Source of the DNA: CAZPBC01 sp964584775
GTDB taxonomy: Bacteria > Chlamydiota > Chlamydiia > Chlamydiales > SLFE01
Assembly: GCA_964584775.1 (NCBI GenBank)
Contig: CAZPBC010000001.1
Coordinates: 35,526 to 99,525 of the forward strand
DNA: 64,000 nt
Direction of reading: 5' to 3'
Below are positions 24,707 through 32,392 of this stretch, piece after piece. The notes under the pieces are model-generated. The model worked only from the letters and a program-made list of their open reading frames with translations, made no database searches and had not been told where the DNA came from. A program made the position numbers and the translations under genes. Position 1 is the first letter of the stretch; every line of letters begins with the position of its first letter.

Positions 24707-26469
24707 TCCAAGTTGAAGACCTTTCAATCTCGTTTGGAGATCACTTACTCTTTGACCAGGCGAGCTTCAGCGTGCAGACGGGTGAGAAGCTCGGTCTTGT
24801 CGGGCGCAACGGGTCGGGAAAGTCGACGCTCTTTAAGATTTTATCGAGAGAGATGCAACCCGACTCGGGAAAGATCCATACTAGTAAAGGGTACCGAATT
24901 GGAACCCTCACGCAACACATTGACTTCACAGAGGCGACAGTCCTTGATGAGGCGGTCACGGCTCTTCCTGCTGGGGAGGAGTTATCACACTATAAAGCTG
25001 AAAAAATCTTAGCGGGTCTAGGGATCGACGAGGGGATGTGTCACTCTTCTCCAAGAGAACTTTCTGGCGGCTTTCAGCTGCGTCTTCACCTTGCGAAGGT
25101 GTTGATATCCGAACCCGACTGTCTCCTTCTCGATGAGCCGACCAACTATCTGGATATCGTCTCCCTGCGCTGGCTTAAACGTTTTTTAAGAGAGTGGCAA
25201 CGAGAGTGCGTCATCATCACTCACGACCGTGAATTCATGGACGCTGTCGTCACCTCGACGATTGGAATCCACCGCCACCGCGTGCAGAAATTTAAGGGGG
25301 GAACCGAAGCCTTTTACACCAAAATCGTTGAGCAGGAAGAGGTCTATGAGAAGACGCGCCAAAATATAGAGAAGAAGAAGTCCCATGCCGAAGACTTTAT
25401 CCGGCGTTTTGGTGCAAAAGCGACGAAGGCAAAGCAGGCGCAGTCACGTGTGAAAATGATTGAAAAGATGCCTGCTTTGGAGCGCCTTCAAGAGATCGAC
25501 CACCTGAAGTTTCAATTCCGCTATGAACCCTTCCGTAGCAAAAAGATGCTCGAGGCAGAAGAGATCTCGTTTGCCTACCAGCCTGAGGATCCGGTGATTG
25601 AAAAGGCTTCCTTGCAGGTGGGTGGAAAAGAGCGCATTGCAGTCATTGGAAAAAATGGCCGTGGAAAGTCGACCTTCTTGAAACTGCTTGCAGGGGAATT
25701 GAAGTCTCAAGAGGGGAGCCTCTTCCATGCGGAAAAGCTGCGAGTGGGTTACTTTGGGCAAACAAACATCGACCGCCTCCACCCCGACCACTCGATATAC
25801 GAAGAGGTTGCTGGAGCGAACCCTCAGCTCAATTTTACAGAGGTGAAAGCCCTGTGTGGAATGATGATGTTCTCTGGCGATCTCTCGGAGAAGCCTTGCC
25901 GGGTCCTGTCAGGTGGTGAACGCGCACGGGTGCTACTGGCAAAGATCTTAGCGAGCTCTTGCAACCTTCTACTTCTCGACGAACCGACCCACCACCTCGA
26001 CATGGAGTCTGTGGAGTCCTTGATTGATGCGATGGAAGACTTTCCAGGGGCTTTGATCCTCGTCACTCATAGTGAACTCATTTTACGCCGTCTTCAGTTC
26101 GATCAGATCCTTGTCTGTCGTGGAGGAAGGCAAGAACTCTTTACGGGAAGCTATCCTGAATTCCTTGAAAAGGGCGGTTGGGGAGACGAGAAGGTGGAGT
26201 CAGCAAAACGCGCCCCTCAACTGGATTCTCAAAAACGCCGTGAAGAGGTGAAGCGCTTGCACCGTGAGGTCAAACGTCTCGAAAAGGAGCTCACTCAAAA
26301 AGAGGCGGAGCGAGGTCAAATCCATGAAGAACTTCTCGTCGTTTCCGGCCAAGATCACAAGAAACTTGCTGATTTATCGAAGAGGGAAAAGCAGCTAGAG
26401 TCTGAGATTGAGATGCTCTATGAGCAGCTCGATCGGGATGAGAAAGCCCTTAAGATTTTTTATACATGA
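24703..26469 (+). CDS. ABC-F family ATPase
   Basis: A 588-residue ABC-F protein with two ABC domains and no membrane part. ABC-F proteins act on ribosomes. Domain 1 has GRNGSGKST, LSGGFQLRLHLAK and LLLDEPTNYLD. Domain 2 has GKNGRGKST, LSGGERARVLLAK and LLLDEPTHHLD. A linker of about 70 residues (YEKTRQNIEKKKSHAEDF) is the P-site tRNA interaction motif. A C-terminal coiled coil (VKRLHREVKRLEKEL) resembles Uup/YheS. The last 20 nt overlap the convergent DedA gene. Confidence 0.94.
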   Translation: MIQVEDLSISFGDHLLFDQASFSVQTGEKLGLVGRNGSGKSTLFKILSREMQPDSGKIHTSKGYRIGTLTQHIDFTEATVLDEAVTALPAGEELSHYKAEKILAGLGIDEGMCHSSPRELSGGFQLRLHLAKVLISEPDCLLLDEPTNYLDIVSLRWLKRFLREWQRECVIITHDREFMDAVVTSTIGIHRHRVQKFKGGTEAFYTKIVEQEEVYEKTRQNIEKKKSHAEDFIRRFGAKATKAKQAQSRVKMIEKMPALERLQEIDHLKFQFRYEPFRSKKMLEAEEISFAYQPEDPVIEKASLQVGGKERIAVIGKNGRGKSTFLKLLAGELKSQEGSLFHAEKLRVGYFGQTNIDRLHPDHSIYEEVAGANPQLNFTEVKALCGMMMFSGDLSEKPCRVLSGGERARVLLAKILASSCNLLLLDEPTHHLDMESVESLIDAMEDFPGALILVTHSELILRRLQFDQILVCRGGRQELFTGSYPEFLEKGGWGDEKVESAKRAPQLDSQKRREEVKRLHREVKRLEKELTQKEAERGQIHEELLVVSGQDHKKLADLSKREKQLESEIEMLYEQLDRDEKALKIFYT

Positions 26470-27061
26470 TCAGTTGCCAGATGACGGCGATGGCAATCGT
26501 GATGAGAATACCCACGACGAGAATCTCATCGAGAGAGACGCGGGAAATGTCAAACTCGAAGAACCACTGACAACCTAAAAAGTAGCCCAGCCAGACAAAG
26601 GTCGACACCCAGATCAATGCCCCCGAGTAGGCAAAGAGAGCAAAGTGCTGGTAAATGAGACCACTGATCCCTGCAGCAATGCCGATAAAATGACGTAGGC
26701 CTGGGATGTAGTAGCCAAACAGCAGCATCCACTTTCCATACCGTTCGAACCAGCCGTGTGCACGGTCCAACCGCGCCTTTGTCACACCAATTCGACTGCC
26801 CCACTTTTCCAAAACGAGAGATTCCGTTCCTAGGCCAATCAGATAACTGACGGTGATGCCGCACATCGCCCCGAGGTACGCAGCTAGAAGCGTCGATGTC
26901 ATGGGGAGTTTGCCTTTTTGAATGAGGACACCGGTGAAGACCATTAAGGTCTCTTCTGGAACAGGAAAAGCGATGATGCCTGCAGCCATCACCAGAAAGA
27001 GGGTAAAGGAGCCGTAGCTGTTTAGCCAAAGTGAGACAGTATCGAGGTCAAAACACTCCAT
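26450..27061 (-). CDS. DedA-family membrane protein
   Basis: A 203-residue polytopic membrane protein of the DedA/SNARE-associated family, linked to undecaprenyl-phosphate and lipid flipping in other bacteria. Visible features are the half-helix with PVPEETLMVFTG, the YLGAMCGITVSYLIG segment, and the YYIPGLRHFIGIAAG motif (family FxPxxR-like arginine). C-terminal helices follow. It starts 3 nt after the TM2 gene stop, so it is the second gene of a two-gene operon. Confidence 0.92.
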   Translation of the reverse strand: MECFDLDTVSLWLNSYGSFTLFLVMAAGIIAFPVPEETLMVFTGVLIQKGKLPMTSTLLAAYLGAMCGITVSYLIGLGTESLVLEKWGSRIGVTKARLDRAHGWFERYGKWMLLFGYYIPGLRHFIGIAAGISGLIYQHFALFAYSGALIWVSTFVWLGYFLGCQWFFEFDISRVSLDEILVVGILITIAIAVIWQLIMYKKS

Positions 27062-27064
27062 CGC

Positions 27065-27271
27065 CTAGTCGACCCATTCAATGCCTTCGAAAGGATAGCG
27101 CGTCGCGATGAGGATGACGTCGACGAGCCACCAGATGCCAAAACCACCAAAAGTGATGAGCTTGAGTAGACCCAGCCCGACTTGCCCCATGATAAAACGG
27201 TCAACGCCGAGTGAGCCGAACAGCACAGACATAATGAGGGTGAGTGTCCAGGGAGTACGTCTTTTTTCCAT
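27065..27271 (-). CDS. TM2-domain membrane protein
   Basis: A 68-residue protein with two membrane helices joined by a short loop: LTLIMSVLFGSLGVDRFIMG then LLKLITFGGFGIWWLVDVI. The G-x-DRF-x-MG and GIWWLVD motifs are those of the TM2 domain. Role unknown. First gene of an operon with dedA. Confidence 0.9.
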   Translation of the reverse strand: MEKRRTPWTLTLIMSVLFGSLGVDRFIMGQVGLGLLKLITFGGFGIWWLVDVILIATRYPFEGIEWVD

Positions 27272-27293
27272 ATCTCCAGTCTAGTCCAAACTC

Positions 27294-27374
27294 TTACGCT
27301 TTTGCAAGCGCTTCTTCAGCTTTCTGAACGGCACGTTCGTAGATCTCGCTAAGAGATCCTCTTTTTATTAGGGG
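27294..27374 (-). other. In-frame coding-like extension behind a stop codon
   Basis: 26 codons in the same frame as the preceding gene, after its TAA. They read SEIYERAVQKAEEALAKA at the end, with no internal stop. Either translated by readthrough or remnant of a longer protein. Confidence 0.4.
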
Positions 27375-27722
27375 TTAGCTTTTAGGAAAGTTTGCATCGA
27401 CAATGAGACGAATTCTAGAAATGTTTTGCCAACAAGCGGCACGGACAGCAAGAAGCATTTTAGGCTTCAACGCTTCACTTTTAGGTTTCACCCAGGTGCT
27501 TGCTAGAGGAACCACTGCCTCAAAAATCGCCTGGGTTTTTTCAGAGGCACTTGGGAGCTCTCTTTCCATCTTTGTGATTAAATCAGTAGGCTGACCGATC
27601 CTACAAAAAGTGAAGACTTTTAAGGAGGTGCCGATAATCTCGTTTTTAATTGGTTCAAGAGACTGCTCAACAGCAGGGGAGGCTAGCAGCGTGTTGTAAT
27701 CTGTAAAGGCAGTCGATTGCAT
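27375..27722 (-). CDS. Small hypothetical protein, possibly C-terminally truncated
   Basis: A 115-residue protein without recognised domain (helical, Pro-containing). The ribosome site is GGAGA. The frame stops with TAA at 27375-27377 but continues in register for 26 codons to a stop at 27294-27296. That tail (GSLSEIYERAVQKAEEALAK) looks like a genuine amphipathic helix, so this may be a gene with a recent nonsense change near its 3' end. Confidence 0.6.
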   Translation of the reverse strand: MQSTAFTDYNTLLASPAVEQSLEPIKNEIIGTSLKVFTFCRIGQPTDLITKMERELPSASEKTQAIFEAVVPLASTWVKPKSEALKPKMLLAVRAACWQNISRIRLIVDANFPKS

Positions 27723-27784
27723 GGAGTCTCCTTTTCGATAAAGTTTACACGATCTATATTAAGTTCCTGTTAAAATAGTTCATA

Positions 27785-29032
27785 ATGAAAATTTTAGACT
27801 TAGTCGTGATTGGTGGAGGGGCTGCAGGCTTCTTTGGTGCTCTGAGAGCCAAAGAAAAGTCTCCTTCTGCTCATATTCGGATTCTGGAAAAGAGTCAAAA
27901 ACCTCTTTCAAAAGTGCGGATCTCCGGCGGAGGGCGTTGCAATGTGACGCACGGCTGCTTTGAACCTGGAGAGCTTGTCAAATTCTATCCGAGGGGATCA
28001 ACGGAGCTTCTCGGTCCTTTTCATACCTTTTCGCCGACGGAGACCGTCGAGTGGTTTGAGAGCCGCGGTGTCCCCTTGAAGCAAGAGGCGGATGGGAGGA
28101 TGTTTCCAAAAAGCAACTCCTCAGAAACGATCATTGACCTCTTTTTTGACGAAGCCAAGCGGCTGGGTGTGGAAGTGGAGCTGGGGTGCGGGGTGAAGAA
28201 GTTAGAGGGGCGTGCTGGAGACTTTCGACTGACCCTCTCCTCTGGGGAAACCCTAAGAGCGAAGAAGATCCTGCTTGCGACAGGCTCTGCTCCACCTGGC
28301 CACCGGCTGGTGGCCGATTTGGGAGTGGATCTTGTCCCTCCAGTGCCCTCGCTATTTACTTTCAACTGTCCCAGTTCTTATTTACTGGATTTACAAGGCG
28401 TTTCTTTTGAGGAGGTCAAGCTCCATGTCGAAGGTATTGACTCGCGGGGTCCTCTGCTATTGACGCATTGGGGGTTTAGTGGGCCTGCCGCGCTCAAGCT
28501 TTCGGCATGGGCGGCGAGAAAGCTCCATGAAAAACAGTATCACACAACACTCACCATCGACTTTCTGCCACACCTCTCTGAAGAAGAGATACGTCTTCAG
28601 CTGAAAGAGGAAAGGCAACACTCAAAGAAAAAGGTGAGTGGCTTCAAGCCGTTTCCCTTACCGACTCGCTTCTGGAAGGAGCTCGTCCACCAGGTGACGA
28701 AAAAAGATCCTCCATGGTCTCACCTTTCGAACAGAGATCTCGAGGGATTTGTCCGTTCACTCAAACGGGCCGAATTTAAAGTCGAGGGAAAGACCACGTA
28801 CAAGGAAGAGTTTGTGACAGCGGGAGGAATTGACCTGAAAGAGGTGAATTTCAAAACGATGGAGCTGAAAAAAGTCCCTGGCATTTATGCGGCAGGGGAG
28901 CTCTTAAATGTCGACGGCGTGACCGGTGGGTTTAACTTTCAAGCGGCCTGGACGACATCCTACGTGGCTGCTGACTCTGCTTTTTCGTCACGTGACCAAG
29001 AGATAATGCCCCAGACGCACATGCCAAAGTAG
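27785..29032 (+). CDS. HI0933/BaiN-type NAD(P)/FAD-dependent oxidoreductase
   Basis: A 415-residue flavoprotein of the HI0933 (YhiN/BaiN-like) family. The N-terminal FAD-binding motif is VIGGGAAGFFGALRAKE. It is followed by the family-specific RISGGGRCNVTHG and the C-terminal FAD motif GIYAAGELLNVDGVTGGFNF. Family members reduce unsaturated or keto substrates with NAD(P)H; the natural substrate here is unknown. The 3' end overlaps the convergent PnuC-like gene by 73 nt. Confidence 0.92.
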   Translation: MKILDLVVIGGGAAGFFGALRAKEKSPSAHIRILEKSQKPLSKVRISGGGRCNVTHGCFEPGELVKFYPRGSTELLGPFHTFSPTETVEWFESRGVPLKQEADGRMFPKSNSSETIIDLFFDEAKRLGVEVELGCGVKKLEGRAGDFRLTLSSGETLRAKKILLATGSAPPGHRLVADLGVDLVPPVPSLFTFNCPSSYLLDLQGVSFEEVKLHVEGIDSRGPLLLTHWGFSGPAALKLSAWAARKLHEKQYHTTLTIDFLPHLSEEEIRLQLKEERQHSKKKVSGFKPFPLPTRFWKELVHQVTKKDPPWSHLSNRDLEGFVRSLKRAEFKVEGKTTYKEEFVTAGGIDLKEVNFKTMELKKVPGIYAAGELLNVDGVTGGFNFQAAWTTSYVAADSAFSSRDQEIMPQTHMPK

Positions 29033-29202
29033 ACAGTGAAAAGAAAGGCTGCTGAATGGGCACCAATGTAGAGGTTGAAGCTGATCCAGCCTAGGTTGCT
29101 AATGGCCCATAGCCACTGTCCAATCACATTTTTCTTAATGACGAATAGGTTTCCCGCAAGAGACAAAGCGACAAGGATCCAAGATAGGTTTTCGACTGAC
29201 AT
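28960..29202 (-). CDS. Small PnuC-like membrane protein
   Basis: An 80-residue protein with three predicted membrane segments. Start VENLSWILVALSLAGNLFVI, then GQWLWAISNLGWISFNLYIG, then LFTVYFGMCVWGIISW. This resembles half of a PnuC/nicotinamide-riboside-transporter fold (the W-x-x-SN-L-x-W signature). Short stand-alone forms are common. Overlaps the HI0933-type gene by 73 nt at the 3' end. A vitamin-related transport role is only suggested. Confidence 0.7.
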   Translation of the reverse strand: MSVENLSWILVALSLAGNLFVIKKNVIGQWLWAISNLGWISFNLYIGAHSAAFLFTVYFGMCVWGIISWSRDEKAESAAT

Positions 29203-29339
29203 AGGTTGACCTCCATTTTATCAAACTCGGTTGAAATGCTATCAGTTTTTTTCGCGAAAGACAATAGAGACTTTGTTGAAAATCGTTTGCGTGATAACCT
29301 CTGCCGTGGAAATTCAACCTCATTCAGGAGCTCCCAGTC

Positions 29340-29939
29340 ATGAAAAAAGCGGTCGGTCAATTAGAAGTCGTCACAGGCTCAATGTTTTCAGGAAAAACGG
29401 AGGAGTTGATGCGTCGTCTTCGACGAGCCGAGTACGCGAAAAAGAACGTTCTGACCGTCAAACACTCCATCGATAACCGCAAATCTTTCACCTGTATCGT
29501 GAGCCACAGCGGGATTGAAAGAGAGGCCTCGATGGTCGAAAGCTGTGCAGAGGGTCTCCAAAAACTTCTCACTGAAGTAGACAAGGGAGTGAATGTCATC
29601 GGAATAGATGAAATCCAGTTCTTTCCTCCTGAGACCGTGCCGATTCTCCAAGACCTTGTGGATCAAGGAGTCCGTGTGATCGTCGCTGGACTCGATATGG
29701 ATTTCCGCGGCGAGCCGTTTGGGATCATGCCCCTCCTGATGGCGATTGCTGACGAGGTGGTGAAGATGCGAGCCATCTGTATGTCATGTGGAGCTTCAGC
29801 CAACTTCAACCAGCGCCTCATTGACGGTGAGCCAGCAAACTATGACGATCCCGTGATCCTCGTTGGAGGGGAGGAGTGTTATGAGCCCCGCTGCCGCGCC
29901 TGCTTTGAGATTGATAAGCGCGCAACTCTTACAGTATAA
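29340..29939 (+). CDS. tdk: Thymidine kinase
   Basis: A 199-residue type II thymidine kinase, phosphorylating thymidine to dTMP for salvage. Motifs: TGSMFSGKTEELMRRLRR (P-loop), GIDEIQFF, the lasso and base-binding region (VIVAGLDMDFRGEPFG), and structural zinc cysteines CMSCG and CRAC. Length is standard. An intracellular bacterium would benefit from host nucleosides. Monocistronic. Confidence 0.96.
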   Translation: MKKAVGQLEVVTGSMFSGKTEELMRRLRRAEYAKKNVLTVKHSIDNRKSFTCIVSHSGIEREASMVESCAEGLQKLLTEVDKGVNVIGIDEIQFFPPETVPILQDLVDQGVRVIVAGLDMDFRGEPFGIMPLLMAIADEVVKMRAICMSCGASANFNQRLIDGEPANYDDPVILVGGEECYEPRCRACFEIDKRATLTV

Positions 29940-30049
29940 GTCGCATAAGTCAAAATCAAAAAATTTGTTATAATATCCTCTAGGAAGCCCTCGTGCGTTC
30001 GTTTTAGGGGTGCTTTCCTTAACGTAAACTGTTGAAAGTTAGGGAATTT

Positions 30050-30385
30050 ATGGGATGGTTAGTTCTATTTTTTTTGATGACGAGTTATTCCAACCTGACC
30101 TTTGAGGAGGAGCCGATTCCTCCATGCGTCGTCTACAAAGGCTACTCCTTCAATGCCAGGGGAAATGTGGTTCTCAATTTCTATAACCAGTGTGGAACGC
30201 GGATGGTCGTCAATGTCTGCGTAACAGACCAGTTTGGAGAGAAGCAGCTGCATCAGAGCATCCAGCGGATTTCGCATAACGGGTGGTTCAAGGTCATTCC
30301 TTTCGATGTGAGGAGAGAGCCTGCTGAGGTGAACTGGAGTTATGGCTTAAACGATGCTCTAATTCCAGGCACTTGTGGGGCCTGA
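30050..30385 (+). CDS. Small exported protein
   Basis: A 111-residue protein starting MGWLVLFFLMTSYSNLTFEEE, a short signal-peptide-like segment. A TTG start 6 codons upstream (MKVREF) is possible, but the ATG has AGGGA at good spacing. The mature part has strand-like repeats and three cysteines (PPCVVYKG, NQCGTR, NVCVTD) and ends GTCGA. No family recognised. It heads a cluster of three small exported proteins. Confidence 0.7.
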   Translation: MGWLVLFFLMTSYSNLTFEEEPIPPCVVYKGYSFNARGNVVLNFYNQCGTRMVVNVCVTDQFGEKQLHQSIQRISHNGWFKVIPFDVRREPAEVNWSYGLNDALIPGTCGA

Positions 30386-30425
30386 CACTCTTGTCAAGAA
30401 GGAGGTCTTTTAGTAGAGTGGTGTT

Positions 30426-30917
30426 ATGAAACGCACCCTACTATTTGCCCTCTTTTTTGTGTCGCTCGTCTCTTTTGCAGAGGCGGCGATGGGTTTTTCT
30501 GGAAGAAGGGGAAGACGTGGGTGCTGCCTGAGTAAGCCTTGGCGTCAAAAACCGATCACCGAACACCAGAAAGTTCCTGAGCCGCATCCCTGTCCAGACA
30601 TGTCCACGGTTTGCTATACCCCTTACGTCCGTTACCAGCCAAGAACATGCACCTATTTTGAAAAAGTTCCTGTCCAGGAAGAGTGCATGCAGCGCTGCGT
30701 CCGATACGAAACTGTCGAGTACCAACAGCTCTGCTGTGAGTATGTTCCACGCTACTACTACAAGACTTGTAAGCGTCTTGTCCCGAAATATGAATACCGT
30801 CCTGCGATCAAGTGCAGGACACGAACCGAAATCCAACAGTGCACTACCTATGAACCTGTCATCGAATACAAGAAAAGCGTCTGCCCACCCCCATGCTGCA
30901 ACGAGTGTTGTGAGTAA
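30426..30917 (+). CDS. Cysteine-rich secreted protein
   Basis: A 163-residue protein with a clear signal peptide (MKRTLLFALFFVSLVSFAEA) and a mature part with about 20 cysteines. Short repeats alternate Tyr/Pro/Val with paired cysteines, for example YTPYVRYQPRTCTYFEKVPV and YVPRYYYKTCKRLVPKY. It ends CPPPCCNECCE. The periodic Cys/Tyr/Arg pattern suggests a disulfide-linked structural or adhesive envelope protein, like the Cys-rich outer-envelope proteins of chlamydiae (OmcA/OmcB concept), though no homology is seen. The next gene starts 8 nt before its end. Confidence 0.8.
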   Translation: MKRTLLFALFFVSLVSFAEAAMGFSGRRGRRGCCLSKPWRQKPITEHQKVPEPHPCPDMSTVCYTPYVRYQPRTCTYFEKVPVQEECMQRCVRYETVEYQQLCCEYVPRYYYKTCKRLVPKYEYRPAIKCRTRTEIQQCTTYEPVIEYKKSVCPPPCCNECCE

Positions 30918-31365
30918 ACTTCTCCTTCTTTTTATCTTTCTCTTTGCACTTCCTGTCGGTGCAGCGGAGCCCTTAACTGATCAAGAGAGGCAAGCGATCA
31001 ACTATGTCTTTACGACGCTTTCAGAGAACTCGTCGTTTGGGCTTCTCTTCCACAAAAGTGAGCTCGAGCGTGTCGGGCGGTCGTTTGACAATGTCAACCC
31101 TTACATCTTTTTGGAGTACATCTTTACAGATCCAAAAATGAAAGCAGCTATACCAAAGATTTCACCGATGGTGTGGCGCCGATTTGTCAGGGATTACGGC
31201 AAAAGACTAGACCGTGCTAAAAGAGATGGGGAGTTAAATAAGGAAGAGACCATCGCCTTCGCGAACAAGATGGGCTTTACTCCCGAAGAGATTGAATACC
31301 TCGTCGAGGGCGATCGCTGGAATCAGCTTTTTCAGATCCTTATCGACAAATTTTCTCGTCGCTGA
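30910..31365 (+). CDS. Exported helical protein after the Cys-rich gene
   Basis: A 151-residue protein read from GTG at 30910. The GTG gives a good signal peptide (VSKLLLLFIFLFALPVGAAE). Upstream in-frame codons overlap the Cys-rich gene and are rejected as a shadow. The mature protein is helical and charged with no known motif. The start overlaps the preceding stop by 8 nt, so translational coupling is likely. Its 3' end overlaps the convergent phosphatase gene by 34 nt. Confidence 0.75.
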   Translation: MSKLLLLFIFLFALPVGAAEPLTDQERQAINYVFTTLSENSSFGLLFHKSELERVGRSFDNVNPYIFLEYIFTDPKMKAAIPKISPMVWRRFVRDYGKRLDRAKRDGELNKEETIAFANKMGFTPEEIEYLVEGDRWNQLFQILIDKFSRR

Positions 31366-32381
31366 AGATAGAGCTCTAAGCACTCTGCAATCATTTTGAC
31401 CTGGCTGTGGCTTTGAACCATTCCTTTGCGATCGGCGCGCATCCGATTGATCATGTCAGGGATTGAAAACTCAATCTCCTCAAATGTTTTTCCCTCTCGA
31501 AAGGCCTCTTCTAACTCCTCAATGATCGATAAAACAGCAATAGTGACACCCGTTCGTCCGACCCCAGCGGAGCAGTGAAAGAAGGTGGAGCCTTTTAAGG
31601 GAGAGAGTCTTGTGCGGTGTTGGATTTCTTTCAGAAGTGTGAGAAGCAGCTCTGTGGAAGTTGCGCCGTGATCCTCCCAGTTGCTGAGATGAAGCTGTTC
31701 GAGGACTCTTTCTTCGCCTTCGCTTCCCACCAGGGTAAATCTTCTCAAAACGATGTGAGGACCACCTTCTTTTTCAGCGGGAAAGAGAATCTCTGTAGAG
31801 ACGTCCGCGCAAGAAAACCCCGTTCCCTCGAGCGAGCTGGTAATCAGGTCGCGACTGTTCCAGTAATTGTCCACTTTGCGAATTTCTTTTTCCATTTCGT
31901 TAGCGGTCATCACAATCAGCGGGGACTCCTGTTCGATCAACAGTCTCCAAAAATCAGAGAAGGTGTGTGGAGGAGGTGCTGAGAGAGCGATCTTCGGAGA
32001 GGTGCCGACGCGCATCCGGCTACCGTTAGTGTAGCCCCCATTACGGAGTCTGACAATGTTGCGGTCGTGAGGGTAGATATTCGAGTAGCGGTTCTTTTCG
32101 ACATTGTCACGGAGTCTAGCGACTCGAACTGAGTAACGTTGCTGTCTAAGGCGTAGGCTTTCTGGGCAATCCGTAAGTTCTTGAAGGGCGGTTCTGGAGG
32201 CACTCAGTAAAGGTCCAGACGCAAGAGGGGTAAAAGAGCGATTTCCGAGAGGGGAAAGTGTCGTCACTGGTGGGGATACTGCGACCTCGCGGGGGAACGA
32301 GCGACTTAAACTTGAAGAAATTGCTCCCCTACAGGATGTCTTGGGATAGTAGGGGTCTGAGGCACGGAGGACTCTGAGCAT
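31332..32381 (-). CDS. Classical eukaryote-type protein tyrosine phosphatase (candidate effector)
   Basis: A 349-residue protein with the full set of classical PTP motifs. These include RDNVEKNRYSNIYPHDRNIV (pTyr-binding region) and DFWRLLIEQESPLIVMTANE. The catalytic loop HCSAGVGRTG has Cys270 and Arg276, and the Q-loop is GMVQSHSQ (residues 320-327). The general-acid loop is NWEDHGA, with Asp237 in place but the usual Pro replaced by Glu (WED instead of WPD). The first about 90 residues are Ser/Arg/Pro-rich, as expected of a secretion/chaperone segment. It lies 11 nt after a coiled-coil gene (32393-33343). PTPs with this fold in bacteria are usually injected effectors (YopH, SptP). Confidence 0.92.
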   Translation of the reverse strand: MLRVLRASDPYYPKTSCRGAISSSLSRSFPREVAVSPPVTTLSPLGNRSFTPLASGPLLSASRTALQELTDCPESLRLRQQRYSVRVARLRDNVEKNRYSNIYPHDRNIVRLRNGGYTNGSRMRVGTSPKIALSAPPPHTFSDFWRLLIEQESPLIVMTANEMEKEIRKVDNYWNSRDLITSSLEGTGFSCADVSTEILFPAEKEGGPHIVLRRFTLVGSEGEERVLEQLHLSNWEDHGATSTELLLTLLKEIQHRTRLSPLKGSTFFHCSAGVGRTGVTIAVLSIIEELEEAFREGKTFEEIEFSIPDMINRMRADRKGMVQSHSQVKMIAECLELYLQRRENLSIRI

Positions 32382-32392
32382 GATGATTTCGA

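Noticed and set aside
30658..30909. N-terminal extension of the exported gene at 30910
   Set aside because: It runs through the Cys-rich gene in another frame; GTG at 30910 gives a clean signal peptide.
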